A stretch of DNA of 64,000 bases from Burkholderia ubonensis subsp. mesacidophila (GCF_002097715.1 NZ_CP020737.1:1240001-1304000); one strand, 5' to 3'; counted from the first letter of the stretch, positions 48,487 through 58,048 are shown. The notes: generated from the letters alone by a model not told the origin. Made by a program: numbers and translations.

Positions 48487-48571
48487 GCCGCCGCGATTGA
48501 CGGATGACGATCGCGACGCGCTGACCAGGGTTCGCGTCCATGCGCGCCGCGCACGGCGCGCGGTCGATCAT

Positions 48572-49246
48572 TCACGCATGAAGCGGCGTTGCGACGCGCA
48601 CGAGATCGTTCACGTGCGTCGCGATCTGTTCGCCCGGCACGCCGTACACGTGCAGCGACACGGCCGGCGCATCACCGGCCGCGCCGGCGTGGCCGAGCTG
48701 GTGGATGCCGTGCGCGCCGGCGCGCACGAACGACACCGCACCCGCTTCGCGCGCGTGGCGGCGCGCGTCGGTCGCGAGACCCGTGGCCTCATCCCAGTCG
48801 TACAGCGTTTCGGTCAGCGTGCCGTCGAGCACCGTATAGCCGCACCACGTGCGGTGGCCATGCACGGGACTCATCTGGCCGGGTCGCCAGACCAGCGAGA
48901 CGATCGCGTAGCGGCCGGACGGATCGGCCGCGAGCAGATGGCGGCAGTATTTCTGCGGATCGCATGCGCGCTCCGCGCCGGTCAGCCACGGTGCGGCTGC
49001 CCCGGCTTCGGCGAGTGCCGCGCGCACGCTGCGCGCGAAATTGGCGTGCCGCGCCGGATCGGTGGACGCGCCCGCGGCAGCGGCGGCCAGTGCCGCGTCG
49101 AATGCGGCGTCGATCTGCCGGCACAGGCGCGCGAGTGCCGGGCGCAGCGGGTTCGCGCAGACGGACGCATCAGCGGGCGCGCCCTGCGTGACGCCCGGGG
49201 CGGCGCGATGACGCGCGCCGGCGGAAAGAACGGCTGACGGTGACAT
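48572..49246 (-). CDS. Cysteine dioxygenase-family cupin protein
   Basis: Cupin of 224 residues. The iron-binding motif is SPVHGHRTWCGYTVLDGTLTE (two His of the HxH), with a later His in GIHQLGHAG. This is the bacterial cysteine dioxygenase/thiol dioxygenase type, which oxidises cysteine or a related thiol to the sulfinate. ATG 49246 is chosen; ATG 49288 would add an odd 14-residue lead. It diverges from an Lrp/AsnC regulator gene, an arrangement known for cysteine dioxygenase and its regulator CdoR in Ralstonia. Exact substrate (cysteine or 3-mercaptopropionate) is uncertain. Confidence 0.85.
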   Translation of the reverse strand: MSPSAVLSAGARHRAAPGVTQGAPADASVCANPLRPALARLCRQIDAAFDAALAAAAAGASTDPARHANFARSVRAALAEAGAAAPWLTGAERACDPQKYCRHLLAADPSGRYAIVSLVWRPGQMSPVHGHRTWCGYTVLDGTLTETLYDWDEATGLATDARRHAREAGAVSFVRAGAHGIHQLGHAGAAGDAPAVSLHVYGVPGEQIATHVNDLVRVATPLHA

Positions 49247-49290
49247 GGCGTTCTCGTTGTCGATCGCGTGGCGGAGCCACGCTCGCATGT

Positions 49291-49370
49291 CGGTATTTAT
49301 ACCGGTCGACGCAGGGAAACGGTTTTCATATTGTTCCCCCGAACGAAGTATGCATAGAATAAATTTCTAT
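49291..49370. promoter_or_regulatory. Divergent promoter region with two palindromes
   Basis: For the Lrp gene: TTGTTC (49331-49336), an 18-base spacer and TAGAAT (49355-49360). ATAGAA-TAAAT-TTCTAT (49354-49370) overlaps that -10, a likely autoregulatory site. A second perfect palindrome, CGGTATTTATACCG (49291-49304), lies about 45 bases before the cysteine dioxygenase start, on the other side. Confidence 0.6.
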
Positions 49371-49388
49371 TCACGAAGGAACGGGGAA

Positions 49389-49856
49389 ATGGATGCCATC
49401 GATCGCAAGCTGCTGGAGTTATTGCAGACGGATGCCACGCTGCCGATCGCGGAGCTTGCGCAACGCGTGAACCTGTCGCAGACGCCGTGCTGGAAGCGCG
49501 TTCAGCGGCTCAAGGAAACCGGCGCGATCCGCGCGCAGGTCGCGCTGTGCGATCCGCGCAAGCTGGGGGTCGGCACGACGGTGTTCGTCGCGGTGCGCAC
49601 GAACCAGCACACCGAGGAATGGGCGCAGCGCTTCACGCAGGCGGTGCGCGACATGCCGGAAGTCGTCGAGGTCTACCGGATGAGCGGCGAGACCGATTAC
49701 CTGCTGCGTGTGGTGGTGGCCGGCATCGACGACTACGACCGCGTCTACAAGCAGCTGATCCGCGCGGTGCCGCTGTTCGACGTCAGCTCGTCGTTCGCGA
49801 TGGAGCAGATCAAGTATTCGACCGCGCTGCCGGTGCGTGCCGGCGACGGCGCCTAG
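49389..49856 (+). CDS. Lrp/AsnC-family transcriptional regulator
   Basis: Regulator of 155 residues. The N-terminal helix-turn-helix (MDAIDRKLLELLQTDATL, LAQRVNLSQTPCWKRVQRL) is followed by a RAM ligand-binding domain (VVEVYRMSGETDYLLRVVV). Length and order are typical for Lrp. ATG 49389 is chosen from the conserved DAIDRKLL start, with AAGGAACGGGG before it. Divergence from the thiol dioxygenase gene suggests it controls that gene in response to cysteine, as CdoR does; this is inference. Confidence 0.9.
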   Translation: MDAIDRKLLELLQTDATLPIAELAQRVNLSQTPCWKRVQRLKETGAIRAQVALCDPRKLGVGTTVFVAVRTNQHTEEWAQRFTQAVRDMPEVVEVYRMSGETDYLLRVVVAGIDDYDRVYKQLIRAVPLFDVSSSFAMEQIKYSTALPVRAGDGA

Positions 49857-49914
49857 CCGCTTGCGCTGACGGGCGCGCGGCCCGTTGCTTCGGCGCGAGC
49901 GTCCGAGCGGGGCG

Positions 49915-50688
49915 TCAGCAGCCGCGCGCGAGCGCGCGCCGGCGCTCGTCGGCGAGCGCGTCGTCGCGCACGAACGATGCGACGAACGCGTCGGCCGGCT
50001 GGTGACGCAGCGCATACGGCGTGTCCCACTGCGCGAGGCGGCCCTCGTGCATCACGCCGATCCGGTCGCCGAGCGCGACGGCTTCCGCCTGGTTGTGCGT
50101 GACGACGATCGCCGTGTGGCCGGTTTCCTTCAGGATGTCGCGCACCTCGAACGCCAGCCGTTCGCGGGTATCCACGTCGAGATTCGAGAACGGCTCGTCG
50201 AGCAGCAGCAGTTCCGGCGACGGCGCGAGCGCGCGGGCGAGCGCGACGCGCTGCTGCTGGCCGCCGGACAGCTCGTGCGGATACGCGCCGGCGGCGTCGG
50301 CGAGGCCGACGAGTTCGAGCATTTCCGCGACGCGCGCGCGCCGCGCAGCCTTCGCCTGTTTCCGCAGGCCGAACCCGACGTTGTCCGCGGCGTTCAGGTG
50401 CGGGAACAGCGCGTAATCCTGGAACATCATGCCGATGCGCCGCCGCTCGGGCGGCACGTCGAGCGTCGGCGTCGCGACCGGCGCGCCGTCCAGCAGGATG
50501 CGGCCCGCGCGCACCGGCTCGAAGCCGGCGATCGCGCGCAGCACGGTCGTCTTGCCGCAGCCGGACGCGCCGAGCAGGCAGCCGATGTCGCCGCGGGCCA
50601 GCGCGAGGCTCAGCCCGTCGACCACGGTGCGGCGGCCGTGCGGCGTGTCGTAGGCGAGGGTGAGGGCGTCGAGTTCAAGCAGGGTCAC
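49915..50688 (-). CDS. fbpC: Ferric iron ABC transporter ATPase (FbpC type)
   Basis: ABC ATPase of 257 residues. Walker A GASGCGKTT is at about 39-47, signature LSGGQQQR near 137, and Walker B LLLLDEPFSNLD follows. The PPERRRIGMMFQDYALFPHL Q-loop is typical of FbpC/PotA/CysA-type ATPases. Start is GTG 50688, 4 bases after the permease stop. It lacks most of the C-terminal regulatory domain that extends longer FbpC proteins (about 350). It is the last gene of the operon. Confidence 0.88.
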   Translation of the reverse strand: MTLLELDALTLAYDTPHGRRTVVDGLSLALARGDIGCLLGASGCGKTTVLRAIAGFEPVRAGRILLDGAPVATPTLDVPPERRRIGMMFQDYALFPHLNAADNVGFGLRKQAKAARRARVAEMLELVGLADAAGAYPHELSGGQQQRVALARALAPSPELLLLDEPFSNLDVDTRERLAFEVRDILKETGHTAIVVTHNQAEAVALGDRIGVMHEGRLAQWDTPYALRHQPADAFVASFVRDDALADERRRALARGC

Positions 50689-50692
50689 GGTG

Positions 50693-52372
50693 TCAGGATC
50701 CGATCGGGTGGCGGGTACGGGCGAGCAGGATCACGGGCACCAGCCCCGCGAGCACGATCGCGAGCGCGGCGACCGCGCCTTCCTCGTAGGTGCCGCGCGC
50801 AGCCTCCGCATACAGCCAGGTTGCGAGCGTGTCGAAGTTGAGCGGGCGCAGCAGCAGCGTCGCGGGCAGTTCCTTCATCGCGTCGACGAACACCAGCAGC
50901 GCGCTCGTCGTCAGCGCGGGCCGCAGGAGCGGCAGGTGCACGCGCCGCAGCGTGCCACCCGCGGTTTCGCCGAGCGAGCGCGCCGCCTGTTCGAGCGACG
51001 GCGGGATGCGCGCGAGGCCGGCTTCGATGCTGCCGGCCGAGATCGCGAGGAAGCGCACGGTATACGCGATCACGAGCGCGGCCGCGGACCCCATCAGGAT
51101 CAGCCCGTCGCGGCCGAACGCCGCGCCGATCGCGCGATCGGCGGCCGCGAGCGGCAGCAGCAGGCCGATCGCGAGCACCGTGCCCGGCACCGCGTAGCCG
51201 AGGCTCGCGATCCGCGCGCCCACGCGCGCCGGGCCCGCGCCCGCGCTGTCGCGCTGCGCGCGCGCGGCCCACGCGACGATCAGCCCGCAGGCGAGCGTCG
51301 CCGCGGTCGCGGTGCCCGCGATCGTCAGCGTGTTGGCGAGCCCCGTCAGCAGCTGCGCGGACACGCCGCCGACGAGATGCAGCCGCTTGCCCGTTTCGAC
51401 CGCGAGATACGCGGCCGGCGCGCCGAAGCCGAGCAGCACCGGCAGCCAGCCGAGCGTGGCGGCGCCCCACGCGGCCGGGCCGCAGAGGCGGCGCGGCGCG
51501 AGCGGGCGCATGCGGCGGCCGTGCGCATAGCGCTGGCGGCGGCGCCCGTAGCGCTCGAGCACGATCATGCCGACGACGATCGCGAGCATCGCGAGCGCGA
51601 TCTGCGCGGCGCCGGCGAGATCGGAGCGCGTGATCCAGGTGGTGTAGACGGACACGGTCAGCGTCTGCACGCCGAGAAATTCCGATGCGCCGATGTCGTT
51701 CAGCGTCTCGAGCAGCGCGAGGCTCACGCCGACCGCGATCGCCGGCCGCGCGAGCGGCACGACGACCCGCCAGAACGTCGCGATGCGTCCCGCGCCGAGC
51801 GTGCGCGCGGCTTCGAGCAGGCTCGCCGACTGCGTGACGAACATCGCGCGGGTGCTCAGGTACACGTACGGGTACAGCACGAAGCCGAGCACGAAGATCG
51901 CGCCGGGCAGCGAGCGCAGGTCGGGCAGGCGGAACTGGCGCGGGCTGTCGTAGCCGAGCAGCCAGCGGATCGCGCCCTGCACGGGGCCGATAGGGTGCAG
52001 CAGGTCGAGATACGCGAACGCGACGATGTAGGTCGGCACCGCGAGCGGCAGCAGCAGCGCCCAGGTCAGCGCGCGGCGCCCCGGGAAGTCGTACGCGGTG
52101 ACAAGCCACGCGCAGCCGGTGCCGACCAGCGTGACGATCGCGCCGACGCCCGCGAGCAGCAGCAGCGTGTTCGCGAGCGCCTGCGGCAGCACGAATTCGG
52201 CGAGATGCCGCCAGTGCGCGAGGTCGGCATCGAACGCGGCGGCGACGAGCGTGGCGAGCGGCGCCGCGACCGCCGCGGCGATCGCGAGCGCCGCGGCGAG
52301 CCACAGGCCGCCCTTCAGGCGCGGCGAGCGCCGCAAGCGGCGCGCGGGCGCGGACGAGGCGTCAGTTGTCAA
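50693..52372 (-). CDS. fbpB: Ferric iron ABC transporter permease (FbpB type, fused)
   Basis: Inner-membrane permease of 559 residues made of two homologous halves, each with about six membrane segments and an EAA loop (EAARTLGAGRIATFWRVVVP; EQAARSLGETAGGTLRRVHLP). FbpB/SfuB permeases have this fused form. The start is TTG 52372, overlapping the binding-protein stop by 11 bases, so translation is probably coupled. The channel carries iron released by the binding protein. Confidence 0.9.
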   Translation of the reverse strand: MTTDASSAPARRLRRSPRLKGGLWLAAALAIAAAVAAPLATLVAAAFDADLAHWRHLAEFVLPQALANTLLLLAGVGAIVTLVGTGCAWLVTAYDFPGRRALTWALLLPLAVPTYIVAFAYLDLLHPIGPVQGAIRWLLGYDSPRQFRLPDLRSLPGAIFVLGFVLYPYVYLSTRAMFVTQSASLLEAARTLGAGRIATFWRVVVPLARPAIAVGVSLALLETLNDIGASEFLGVQTLTVSVYTTWITRSDLAGAAQIALAMLAIVVGMIVLERYGRRRQRYAHGRRMRPLAPRRLCGPAAWGAATLGWLPVLLGFGAPAAYLAVETGKRLHLVGGVSAQLLTGLANTLTIAGTATAATLACGLIVAWAARAQRDSAGAGPARVGARIASLGYAVPGTVLAIGLLLPLAAADRAIGAAFGRDGLILMGSAAALVIAYTVRFLAISAGSIEAGLARIPPSLEQAARSLGETAGGTLRRVHLPLLRPALTTSALLVFVDAMKELPATLLLRPLNFDTLATWLYAEAARGTYEEGAVAALAIVLAGLVPVILLARTRHPIGS

Positions 52373-53429
52373 AGCCGACCTTGTCGACGAGCTGGCTCGC
52401 CTGCTTGCGGTACTTCGCGATTTCCGCGAGCGGCAGCGGATCGACCTTCAGCGTGCCGAAGCTCGCGACGACCGGATCGAGCTTCACGTTCGCGCGCACC
52501 GGATACTCGTAGTTCGCCTGCGCGTACAGCGTCTGCGCGTCGGGCGACACGAGGTATTCGAGCAGCCTGACCGCGTTGGCCTTGTGCGGCGCGTGCTTCG
52601 CGACCGCCGCGCCGCTGATGTTGACATGCGTGCCGCCGCTCTTCTCGTTCGCGAAGGTCGGCCGCACGACCTTGATCGCGTCGCCCCACTTGCGTGCGTC
52701 GCTGCCGGGCTCCGAGTGCTTCATGTGGCCGACGTAGTACGCGTTCGCGAGGCCGACGTCGCAGATGCCGCCGAGGATGTCGCGCGCGACGTCGCGGTCG
52801 CCGCCCGTCGCCTTGCGCGCGAGGTTCGCCTTCACGCCGCGCAGCCATTTCTCGGTCGCGGCCTCGCCGTCGTGCGCGATCATCGCGGCGACGAGCGCCG
52901 TGTTGTACGGATGCTGGCCCGAGCGGATGCACACCTTGCCTTTCCACTTCGGATCGGCGAGATCCTCGTAGCGGAACGCATCGACCTTCAGGTCCTTCTC
53001 GACGTACAGCACGCGGTCGCGCAGCGACAGCGCGTACCAGTCGCCCTGCGCGCCGCGCAGGTTCGCGGGAATCGCGTCGTCGAGCGCCTTCGAGCGGATG
53101 GGCTGCGTGAGCCCGCCGTCGACGAGGTCGAGCAGGTTGCCGATGTCGACCGTCATCAGTACGTCGGCCGGCGACTGGCCGCCTTCCGCCTTCACGCGCT
53201 CGAGCAGGCCGTCCTTCACGAACACCGTGTTGACCTTGATGCCGCTCTGCTTCGTGAACGCGTCGATCAGCGGCTGGATCAGCTTCGGCTCGCGGGTGGT
53301 GTACAGGCTGACTTCCTCGGCGGCGTGGGCGAGCGGCGCGAACGTGGCGGCGGCGAAGGCGAAGGCGAAGGCGAAGGCGAAGGCGAAGGCGCCGGCGAGC
53401 GGAAGCAGGCGGGTGCGCGAGTGCGACAT
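52362..53429 (-). CDS. fbpA: Ferric iron-binding periplasmic protein (FbpA type)
   Basis: Periplasmic binding protein of 355 residues, first gene of the operon. The mature start EVSLYTTREPKLIQPLIDAF, the IPANLRGAQGDWYALSLRDR loop and the NANYEYPVR-like end (QANYEYPVRA, with a Tyr pair expected to bind Fe3+) fit FbpA/FutA. The signal peptide contains six Phe-Ala pairs (residues 15-26) encoded by a hexanucleotide repeat. Start ATG 53429 is preferred over 53501. A Fur-like box lies upstream. Confidence 0.92.
   Translation of the reverse strand: MSHSRTRLLPLAGAFAFAFAFAFAFAAATFAPLAHAAEEVSLYTTREPKLIQPLIDAFTKQSGIKVNTVFVKDGLLERVKAEGGQSPADVLMTVDIGNLLDLVDGGLTQPIRSKALDDAIPANLRGAQGDWYALSLRDRVLYVEKDLKVDAFRYEDLADPKWKGKVCIRSGQHPYNTALVAAMIAHDGEAATEKWLRGVKANLARKATGGDRDVARDILGGICDVGLANAYYVGHMKHSEPGSDARKWGDAIKVVRPTFANEKSGGTHVNISGAAVAKHAPHKANAVRLLEYLVSPDAQTLYAQANYEYPVRANVKLDPVVASFGTLKVDPLPLAEIAKYRKQASQLVDKVGFDN
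53352..53387 (-). repeat. Six-copy hexanucleotide repeat in the fbpA signal peptide
   Basis: (GGCGAA)6 on the plus strand reads (TTCGCC)6 in the gene, coding six Phe-Ala pairs in the hydrophobic core of the signal peptide. The unit is a multiple of three, so slippage would change core length by two residues per step without a frameshift. Confidence 0.9.
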
Positions 53430-53535
53430 GGGAGCTCCGTGAGGCAGGCGGACGAAGAGGGCGCTCCGGGCAGCGCCTGCCGTTCGATCGACCCGGAACA
53501 TTACAGAATGAAAGATTCTGAATTCTAGATCGAAA

Positions 53536-53550
53536 TGGAAACGATTATCA
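53536..53550 (-). promoter_or_regulatory. Fur-box-like site upstream of fbpA
   Basis: On the minus strand: TGATAATCGTTTCCA. The first seven bases match the consensus TGATAAT exactly; the second half matches ATTATCA at four of seven. Iron-dependent repression by Fur is likely for an Fbp operon. Confidence 0.6.
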
Positions 53551-53683
53551 AATGAAAGCTTGGGGTGGGCGCGGGGAAGGACAGGCGGAGGGGCGGGCGG
53601 GGTGGGTGGGGAAATGCGCGGCGGCGCGCGCGCAAGCGCGTAGAATGCCCGCTTCGATGAATTTGACGGAGCCGGGCCGAATC

Positions 53684-53848
53684 ATGAACGATCAGCGCAA
53701 GAAGAATCCTGTACGCAATGTGAGCATCCTGATCGTCGTGGCCGTGCTGCTCGTGATCGGCACGATCCTTTACAACGCGATCTCGGAGAAGCGCGCGTAC
53801 GACGAGGCGCACCCGGCCGTGGCGTCGAGCGCGTCGGCCGCGCACTGA
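53684..53848 (+). CDS. Small single-pass membrane protein
   Basis: Protein of 54 residues: a basic start (MNDQRKKNPVRN), one membrane helix (VSILIVVAVLLVIGTILYNAI) and a short polar tail. No family is recognised. A TAGAAT (53641-53646) some 40 bases upstream may be its -10. ATG 53657 in the same frame would add nine residues. It is convergent with the permease gene downstream and divergent from fbpA. Confidence 0.6.
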   Translation: MNDQRKKNPVRNVSILIVVAVLLVIGTILYNAISEKRAYDEAHPAVASSASAAH

Positions 53849-53962
53849 CGCGGCGTGACGCGGGCGGCAGGGCGCCGCGAGAGGAGGGCCGGCACGCGGC
53901 CGGCGATGAAGCGGCGCGGGCGCCCGCCGGAGCAGAGCGCCGCGCGCGTGCGCAACCGTGCG

Positions 53963-55330
53963 TCAACGTGACGCAGGGGCGAATTTCGGCCGGATCCGCA
54001 CGAAGAAGACCGCTGCGAGCAGCACGAGCCAGGCGGCGCCGACGACCAGCGCGATGCGGGTGTCCTCGAACCAGCCGAGCATCGCGATCACGAAGCCCAT
54101 GAACGCGATCGTCAGCGCCGGCGCGACCGGCCACAGCGGCACCTTGAACTTCAGCGCCGCGACTTCCGCGGCCGACAGGCGCCGCCGCATCGCGACCTGC
54201 GACAGCAGGATCATCAGCCATACCCAGACCGTCGCGAACGTCGCGATGGCCGCGACCATCAGGAACACGTCCTTCGGCATCAGGTAGTTGAGCAGCACGC
54301 CGACGAACAGTGCGCCGGCCATCACGAGCACCGTGACCCACGGCACCCCGTGCCGCGACGTCTTCGTCAGCACGCGCGGCGCCTGGCCTTGCCGCGCCAT
54401 CCCGAACATCATGCGGCCCGCGCCGAAGATGTCGCTGTTGATCGCCGAGATCGCCGCGCTGATCACGACGAGGTTGAGGATCGTCGCCGCCGATTTCACG
54501 CCGAGCGCGGAGAAGATCTGCACGAACGGGCTGCCGTCGTTGCCGACGGTCGTCCAGGGGCTGATCGACATCAGCACGACCATCGTCAGCACGTAGAACA
54601 GCAGGATCCGCGCCGGCACCGCGTTGATCGCGCGCGGGATCACGCGCTCCGGGTCCTTCGCCTCGCCGGCGCTCATCCCGATCACCTCGATGCCGCCATA
54701 CGCGAAGATCACGACCGACAGCGACGCGACGAGCCCCCCGATGCCGTTCGGCAGGAAGCCGCCGTGATTCCACAGGTTCGCGAACGACGGCGCATCGGCC
54801 GCGTGGCCGATGCGCATGCCGGTCGCGAGGATCGCGACGCCGCCGCCGATCATCGCGACGATCGCGCCGACCTTGATGATCGACAGCCAGAACTCGAGCT
54901 CGCCGAACACCTTCACGTGGCACAGGTTGAGCCCGCAGATGATCGTCACGACCGCGAGCACCCAGATCCACTGCGGCACGCCCGGAAACCAGAAGCCCAT
55001 GTAGATGCCGAACGCGGTGATGTCCGCGATCGCGACGATCACCATCTCGAGCGTGTAGGTCCAGCCGGTGACGAAGCCCGCGAACGGGCCGAGGTTCTCG
55101 GTCGCGTAGTGACCGAACGAGCCGGCGACCGGTTCGCGCACGGCCATCTCGCCGAGCGCGCGCATCACCATGTAGACGGCCGCGCCGCCGAGGATGTACG
55201 CCAGGATCACCGCCGGGCCCGCAAGCTGGATCGCGGACGCCGAGCCGTAGAAGAGGCCGGTGCCGATCGCCGAGCCCAGCGCGAGAAAGCGGATGTGCCG
55301 CGCGCTCAGGTGGCGCTGCAAGTTCTTCAT
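53963..55330 (-). CDS. proY: APC-family amino-acid permease (ProY/HutT-like)
   Basis: Inner-membrane amino-acid/proton symporter of 455 residues with 12 segments. The sequence is close to E. coli ProY throughout: [77 protein letters not shown]. Close relatives in pseudomonads (HutT) carry histidine, so histidine or proline are both possible substrates. ATG 55330 has GGAGACTCG before it. A HutC-like operator lies upstream, which favours a histidine-linked role. Confidence 0.85.
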   Translation of the reverse strand: MKNLQRHLSARHIRFLALGSAIGTGLFYGSASAIQLAGPAVILAYILGGAAVYMVMRALGEMAVREPVAGSFGHYATENLGPFAGFVTGWTYTLEMVIVAIADITAFGIYMGFWFPGVPQWIWVLAVVTIICGLNLCHVKVFGELEFWLSIIKVGAIVAMIGGGVAILATGMRIGHAADAPSFANLWNHGGFLPNGIGGLVASLSVVIFAYGGIEVIGMSAGEAKDPERVIPRAINAVPARILLFYVLTMVVLMSISPWTTVGNDGSPFVQIFSALGVKSAATILNLVVISAAISAINSDIFGAGRMMFGMARQGQAPRVLTKTSRHGVPWVTVLVMAGALFVGVLLNYLMPKDVFLMVAAIATFATVWVWLMILLSQVAMRRRLSAAEVAALKFKVPLWPVAPALTIAFMGFVIAMLGWFEDTRIALVVGAAWLVLLAAVFFVRIRPKFAPASR

Positions 55331-55388
55331 CGAGTCTCCGATATTGTTTATGCGACGAACCGGGCGAGCGGGCCGGTCCGGTCGTCTC

Positions 55389-55406
55389 AAGTTGTCTATA
55401 CAACTT
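55389..55406. promoter_or_regulatory. HutC/GntR-like operator upstream of proY
   Basis: AAGTTGTCTATACAACTT is a perfect inverted repeat with 7-base arms and a CTAT spacer. Its core TTGTCTATACAA resembles the HutC operator TGTATA/TATACA type. It lies 59-76 bases before the permease start. Confidence 0.6.
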
Positions 55407-55543
55407 AATTGTGAACGAATGATAACAAGCGGGGCCGGGTAGCTGGAATCGGGTATTCCCTGACTGGCGCGCTGGACGGAATGGCGCGCGGCGTGCGCGC
55501 GAGGCGGGCAGGTCATGCGTGGGGCTTCGCTTTATCCGGAAAC

Positions 55544-55563
55544 GCCGCGGGCCGGCCCGCGGC
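55544..55563. terminator. 20-bp GC palindrome after the FUSC gene
   Basis: GCCGCGGGCCGGCCCGCGGC is perfectly palindromic. It lies just past the stop of the minus-strand FUSC gene and may help end its transcript, but only GTTT follows on that strand. Confidence 0.4.
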
Positions 55564-55571
55564 GGCAAACG

Positions 55572-57863
55572 TCATGCGGGCAGGCGGATGACGCTCGCAT
55601 CCTTGCGGATCAGCAGCGACGACGCGAGCATCTGCTTGCACTGGTGCGCGAGCACCTTCAGGTCGTGCGTGAGTTCCGCGCCGACCGCGTCGGACTGCTC
55701 GGCGGCGACCACCATCGCGTCGAGCTCGCGCGTGATCTGCTTCGTGGCTTCGAGCTGGTGTGCGGGCGGCGGTTCGCCGGCCTCGGCCTTTTCGAGGTTC
55801 TCGAGGATCGCGGTGAGCCCGCGTTCGAGCGTGTCGCCATGGCTTGCGCCCGGCTCGGCCGCGCACGCGGTGCGGATCAGCGGCGCGGCGGCCGTGATCT
55901 GCGCGCCGAGCACGTGCGTCTGCACGAGCAGGTCGTTCAGCTCCGGCACGAAGCGCTGGTGCGCCTTCGGCTCGATCATCATCCGCTGGAACGCCTGGCC
56001 GAGGTTCGCGAACGCGATGTGCACGTTCTTGCGGGCAAGGCGGTACGGGTAATCGTCGTCGAGGCCCGCGGCCGGCGCCTCGACCACCGCGGCGACGACC
56101 GGCACGACGGCCGCGCCGTCGGCGGTCGGCACCGCCGGCGCGGACGTGCCGCGCCCGGCGTGCCATGCGGCCTGGAAGTACTTGCGGGTGGCCGTCAGCA
56201 TGTCGGCGACCTGCTTGCCCATCAGCCGGTATTCCCAATACGGGAACAGCCGGCTCGCGGCGATCGCGATCATGCAGCCGACCACGGTGTCGATCGCGCG
56301 CTCGCCGATGATCGCCATGTTGCCCGGCGCGAGCAGGTGGAACATCAGCAGCACGTAGGCCGACGTGAACACGACGCTCGCCGCGTAGTTGAACAGCAGC
56401 AGGCTGTAGCTCATCACCATCGAGCCGAACATGATCGCGATCAGCAGGTGCGCATCCTTGACCGTGTAGATCAGCGCAACGCTCGCCGCGCAGCCGATCA
56501 GCGTGCCGACGATACGCGCCGTGTTGCGCTGCTTGGTCAGCGAATAGCCGGGCTTCAGGATGATGATGGTGGTCATCACGATCCAGTACGCGTTGGTGAG
56601 CGGCAGGAGCCGCCCGAGCCAGAAGCCGACCGCGACCGCGATCGTCACGCGCAGCGCATGGCGGAAGCTCGGCGAGCGCATGTTCAGGTTCGAGAGGATC
56701 AGCAGCGGCGACACGCTGCGGCGCTGCAGGAAGCGCGTGAGCGCCTTGTCGATCCGCAGTTCGGTCTGCTGCGGATCGGCGCGGCCGGACAGGTTGCGGC
56801 GCATCCGGTCGATCAGGCGCGTCGCGCTCCAGATGCGCCGGAACGTCGCGAGCACCGCCGCGTACGCTTCGGCGTTGGTGGTCGGGAAGTTCTTCTTGCG
56901 CATCAGCTCGATCTCGTACTCGATCGCGCGCAGTTCGGCCTTCACGCTGATCCGCGAATGCGGCGCGCGGTTCTCGAGCACGGCGAGGCCGATCTGCTCG
57001 AGGTCGATGGCCGCCTTGCGGATCAGGTCGCGGTAGAAGATGATCAGGTCCGAGCCGCCGAACGTGTTGCGCACGAGCGGGTAGTCGGTGTGCGCGCCGA
57101 CGAACAGCTCGTGCAGGTCGACGCTGTTGATGAACAGGTTGTACATCGCCACGCGGCCCGGGTCGAGCTTGCCGCGCCGCAGCTTCGGCAGGTTGCGCAG
57201 CACGATGTCGCGCGCGGTTTCCTGCGTCTCGACCGCGGTGATCTGCTTCGCGACCAGGTTGCGATAGCACTCGTCGAGATCGGCGTCGAGGTCGTAGAAT
57301 GCCGCGCGCGCGAGCAGGTAGTCGGCGCACGCGAACAGGCTCTCGGCGAGCGCCTGCTGCTCGATCCGGCGCGCCTGCCAGCTCGACACGACAGTGGCCC
57401 AGTACGTGTACCAGAGGCCGCCCGCGAGAATCCAGCCTGCGTTGATGAACGCCTGCAGCGGCGTGAGCTTCTCCTCGAGCGTCATCACCATCATGAACAG
57501 CGTCGCGAAGCTGATCTGCGGCCAGCGGTTGCCGTACACGACGATCAGCGACAGCGCGAACGTGAGCGGCACGATCGTCAGCCACAGCGCGAAGATGTTG
57601 GGCGTCGCGAGGCCCGTCGCGAGCGCGGCGAGAAAGCCGATCACGCTGCACGCGAGCATTTCGTTGTGCTTGTACTTGAGCGGGCCCGGCATGTCGACGA
57701 CGCAGGCGCCGAGCGCGCCGGTCGAGATCGTGAAGCCGATCTCGCGGTTGTTGAACACGATCAGGCACAGCACGGCCGGCAGCGACACGCCGATCGCGAT
57801 CCGCAGACCACCGAAAAAATACTGGCTGTAAAGAAACTTTCTGATTTCGACGGAATAGCGCAT
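55572..57863 (-). CDS. FUSC-family inner-membrane protein (YccS/AaeB-like)
   Basis: Membrane protein of 763 residues. An N-terminal block of about six membrane segments, a large cytoplasmic domain, a second block of segments (about residues 395-540: AYWIVMTTIIILKPGYSLTKQRNTARIVGTLIG is the FUSC signature) and a C-terminal cytoplasmic domain are visible. AaeB relatives export aromatic acids with a separate adaptor, which is missing here; YccS relatives have no known substrate. ATG 57863 is chosen from the MRYSVEIRKFLYS start; it is divergent from recC. Confidence 0.82.
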   Translation of the reverse strand: MRYSVEIRKFLYSQYFFGGLRIAIGVSLPAVLCLIVFNNREIGFTISTGALGACVVDMPGPLKYKHNEMLACSVIGFLAALATGLATPNIFALWLTIVPLTFALSLIVVYGNRWPQISFATLFMMVMTLEEKLTPLQAFINAGWILAGGLWYTYWATVVSSWQARRIEQQALAESLFACADYLLARAAFYDLDADLDECYRNLVAKQITAVETQETARDIVLRNLPKLRRGKLDPGRVAMYNLFINSVDLHELFVGAHTDYPLVRNTFGGSDLIIFYRDLIRKAAIDLEQIGLAVLENRAPHSRISVKAELRAIEYEIELMRKKNFPTTNAEAYAAVLATFRRIWSATRLIDRMRRNLSGRADPQQTELRIDKALTRFLQRRSVSPLLILSNLNMRSPSFRHALRVTIAVAVGFWLGRLLPLTNAYWIVMTTIIILKPGYSLTKQRNTARIVGTLIGCAASVALIYTVKDAHLLIAIMFGSMVMSYSLLLFNYAASVVFTSAYVLLMFHLLAPGNMAIIGERAIDTVVGCMIAIAASRLFPYWEYRLMGKQVADMLTATRKYFQAAWHAGRGTSAPAVPTADGAAVVPVVAAVVEAPAAGLDDDYPYRLARKNVHIAFANLGQAFQRMMIEPKAHQRFVPELNDLLVQTHVLGAQITAAAPLIRTACAAEPGASHGDTLERGLTAILENLEKAEAGEPPPAHQLEATKQITRELDAMVVAAEQSDAVGAELTHDLKVLAHQCKQMLASSLLIRKDASVIRLPA

Positions 57864-58048
57864 CGATGGGCGGAATGGCTGACGACGAGACGACGCCCGG
57901 GCGGCATCGAGACTGGCGACGAGTCTATCGTATTTCGCGGGGCCCAAGCCCCTGGCCGTTCGACAGATACGCTTCGCGGCGCCCCTTTGCTATCCTTGGT
58001 GCTTCCGTTCGCCCGGCCCGGCCGGCGCGACGTCCCAATGCTTGCCTC

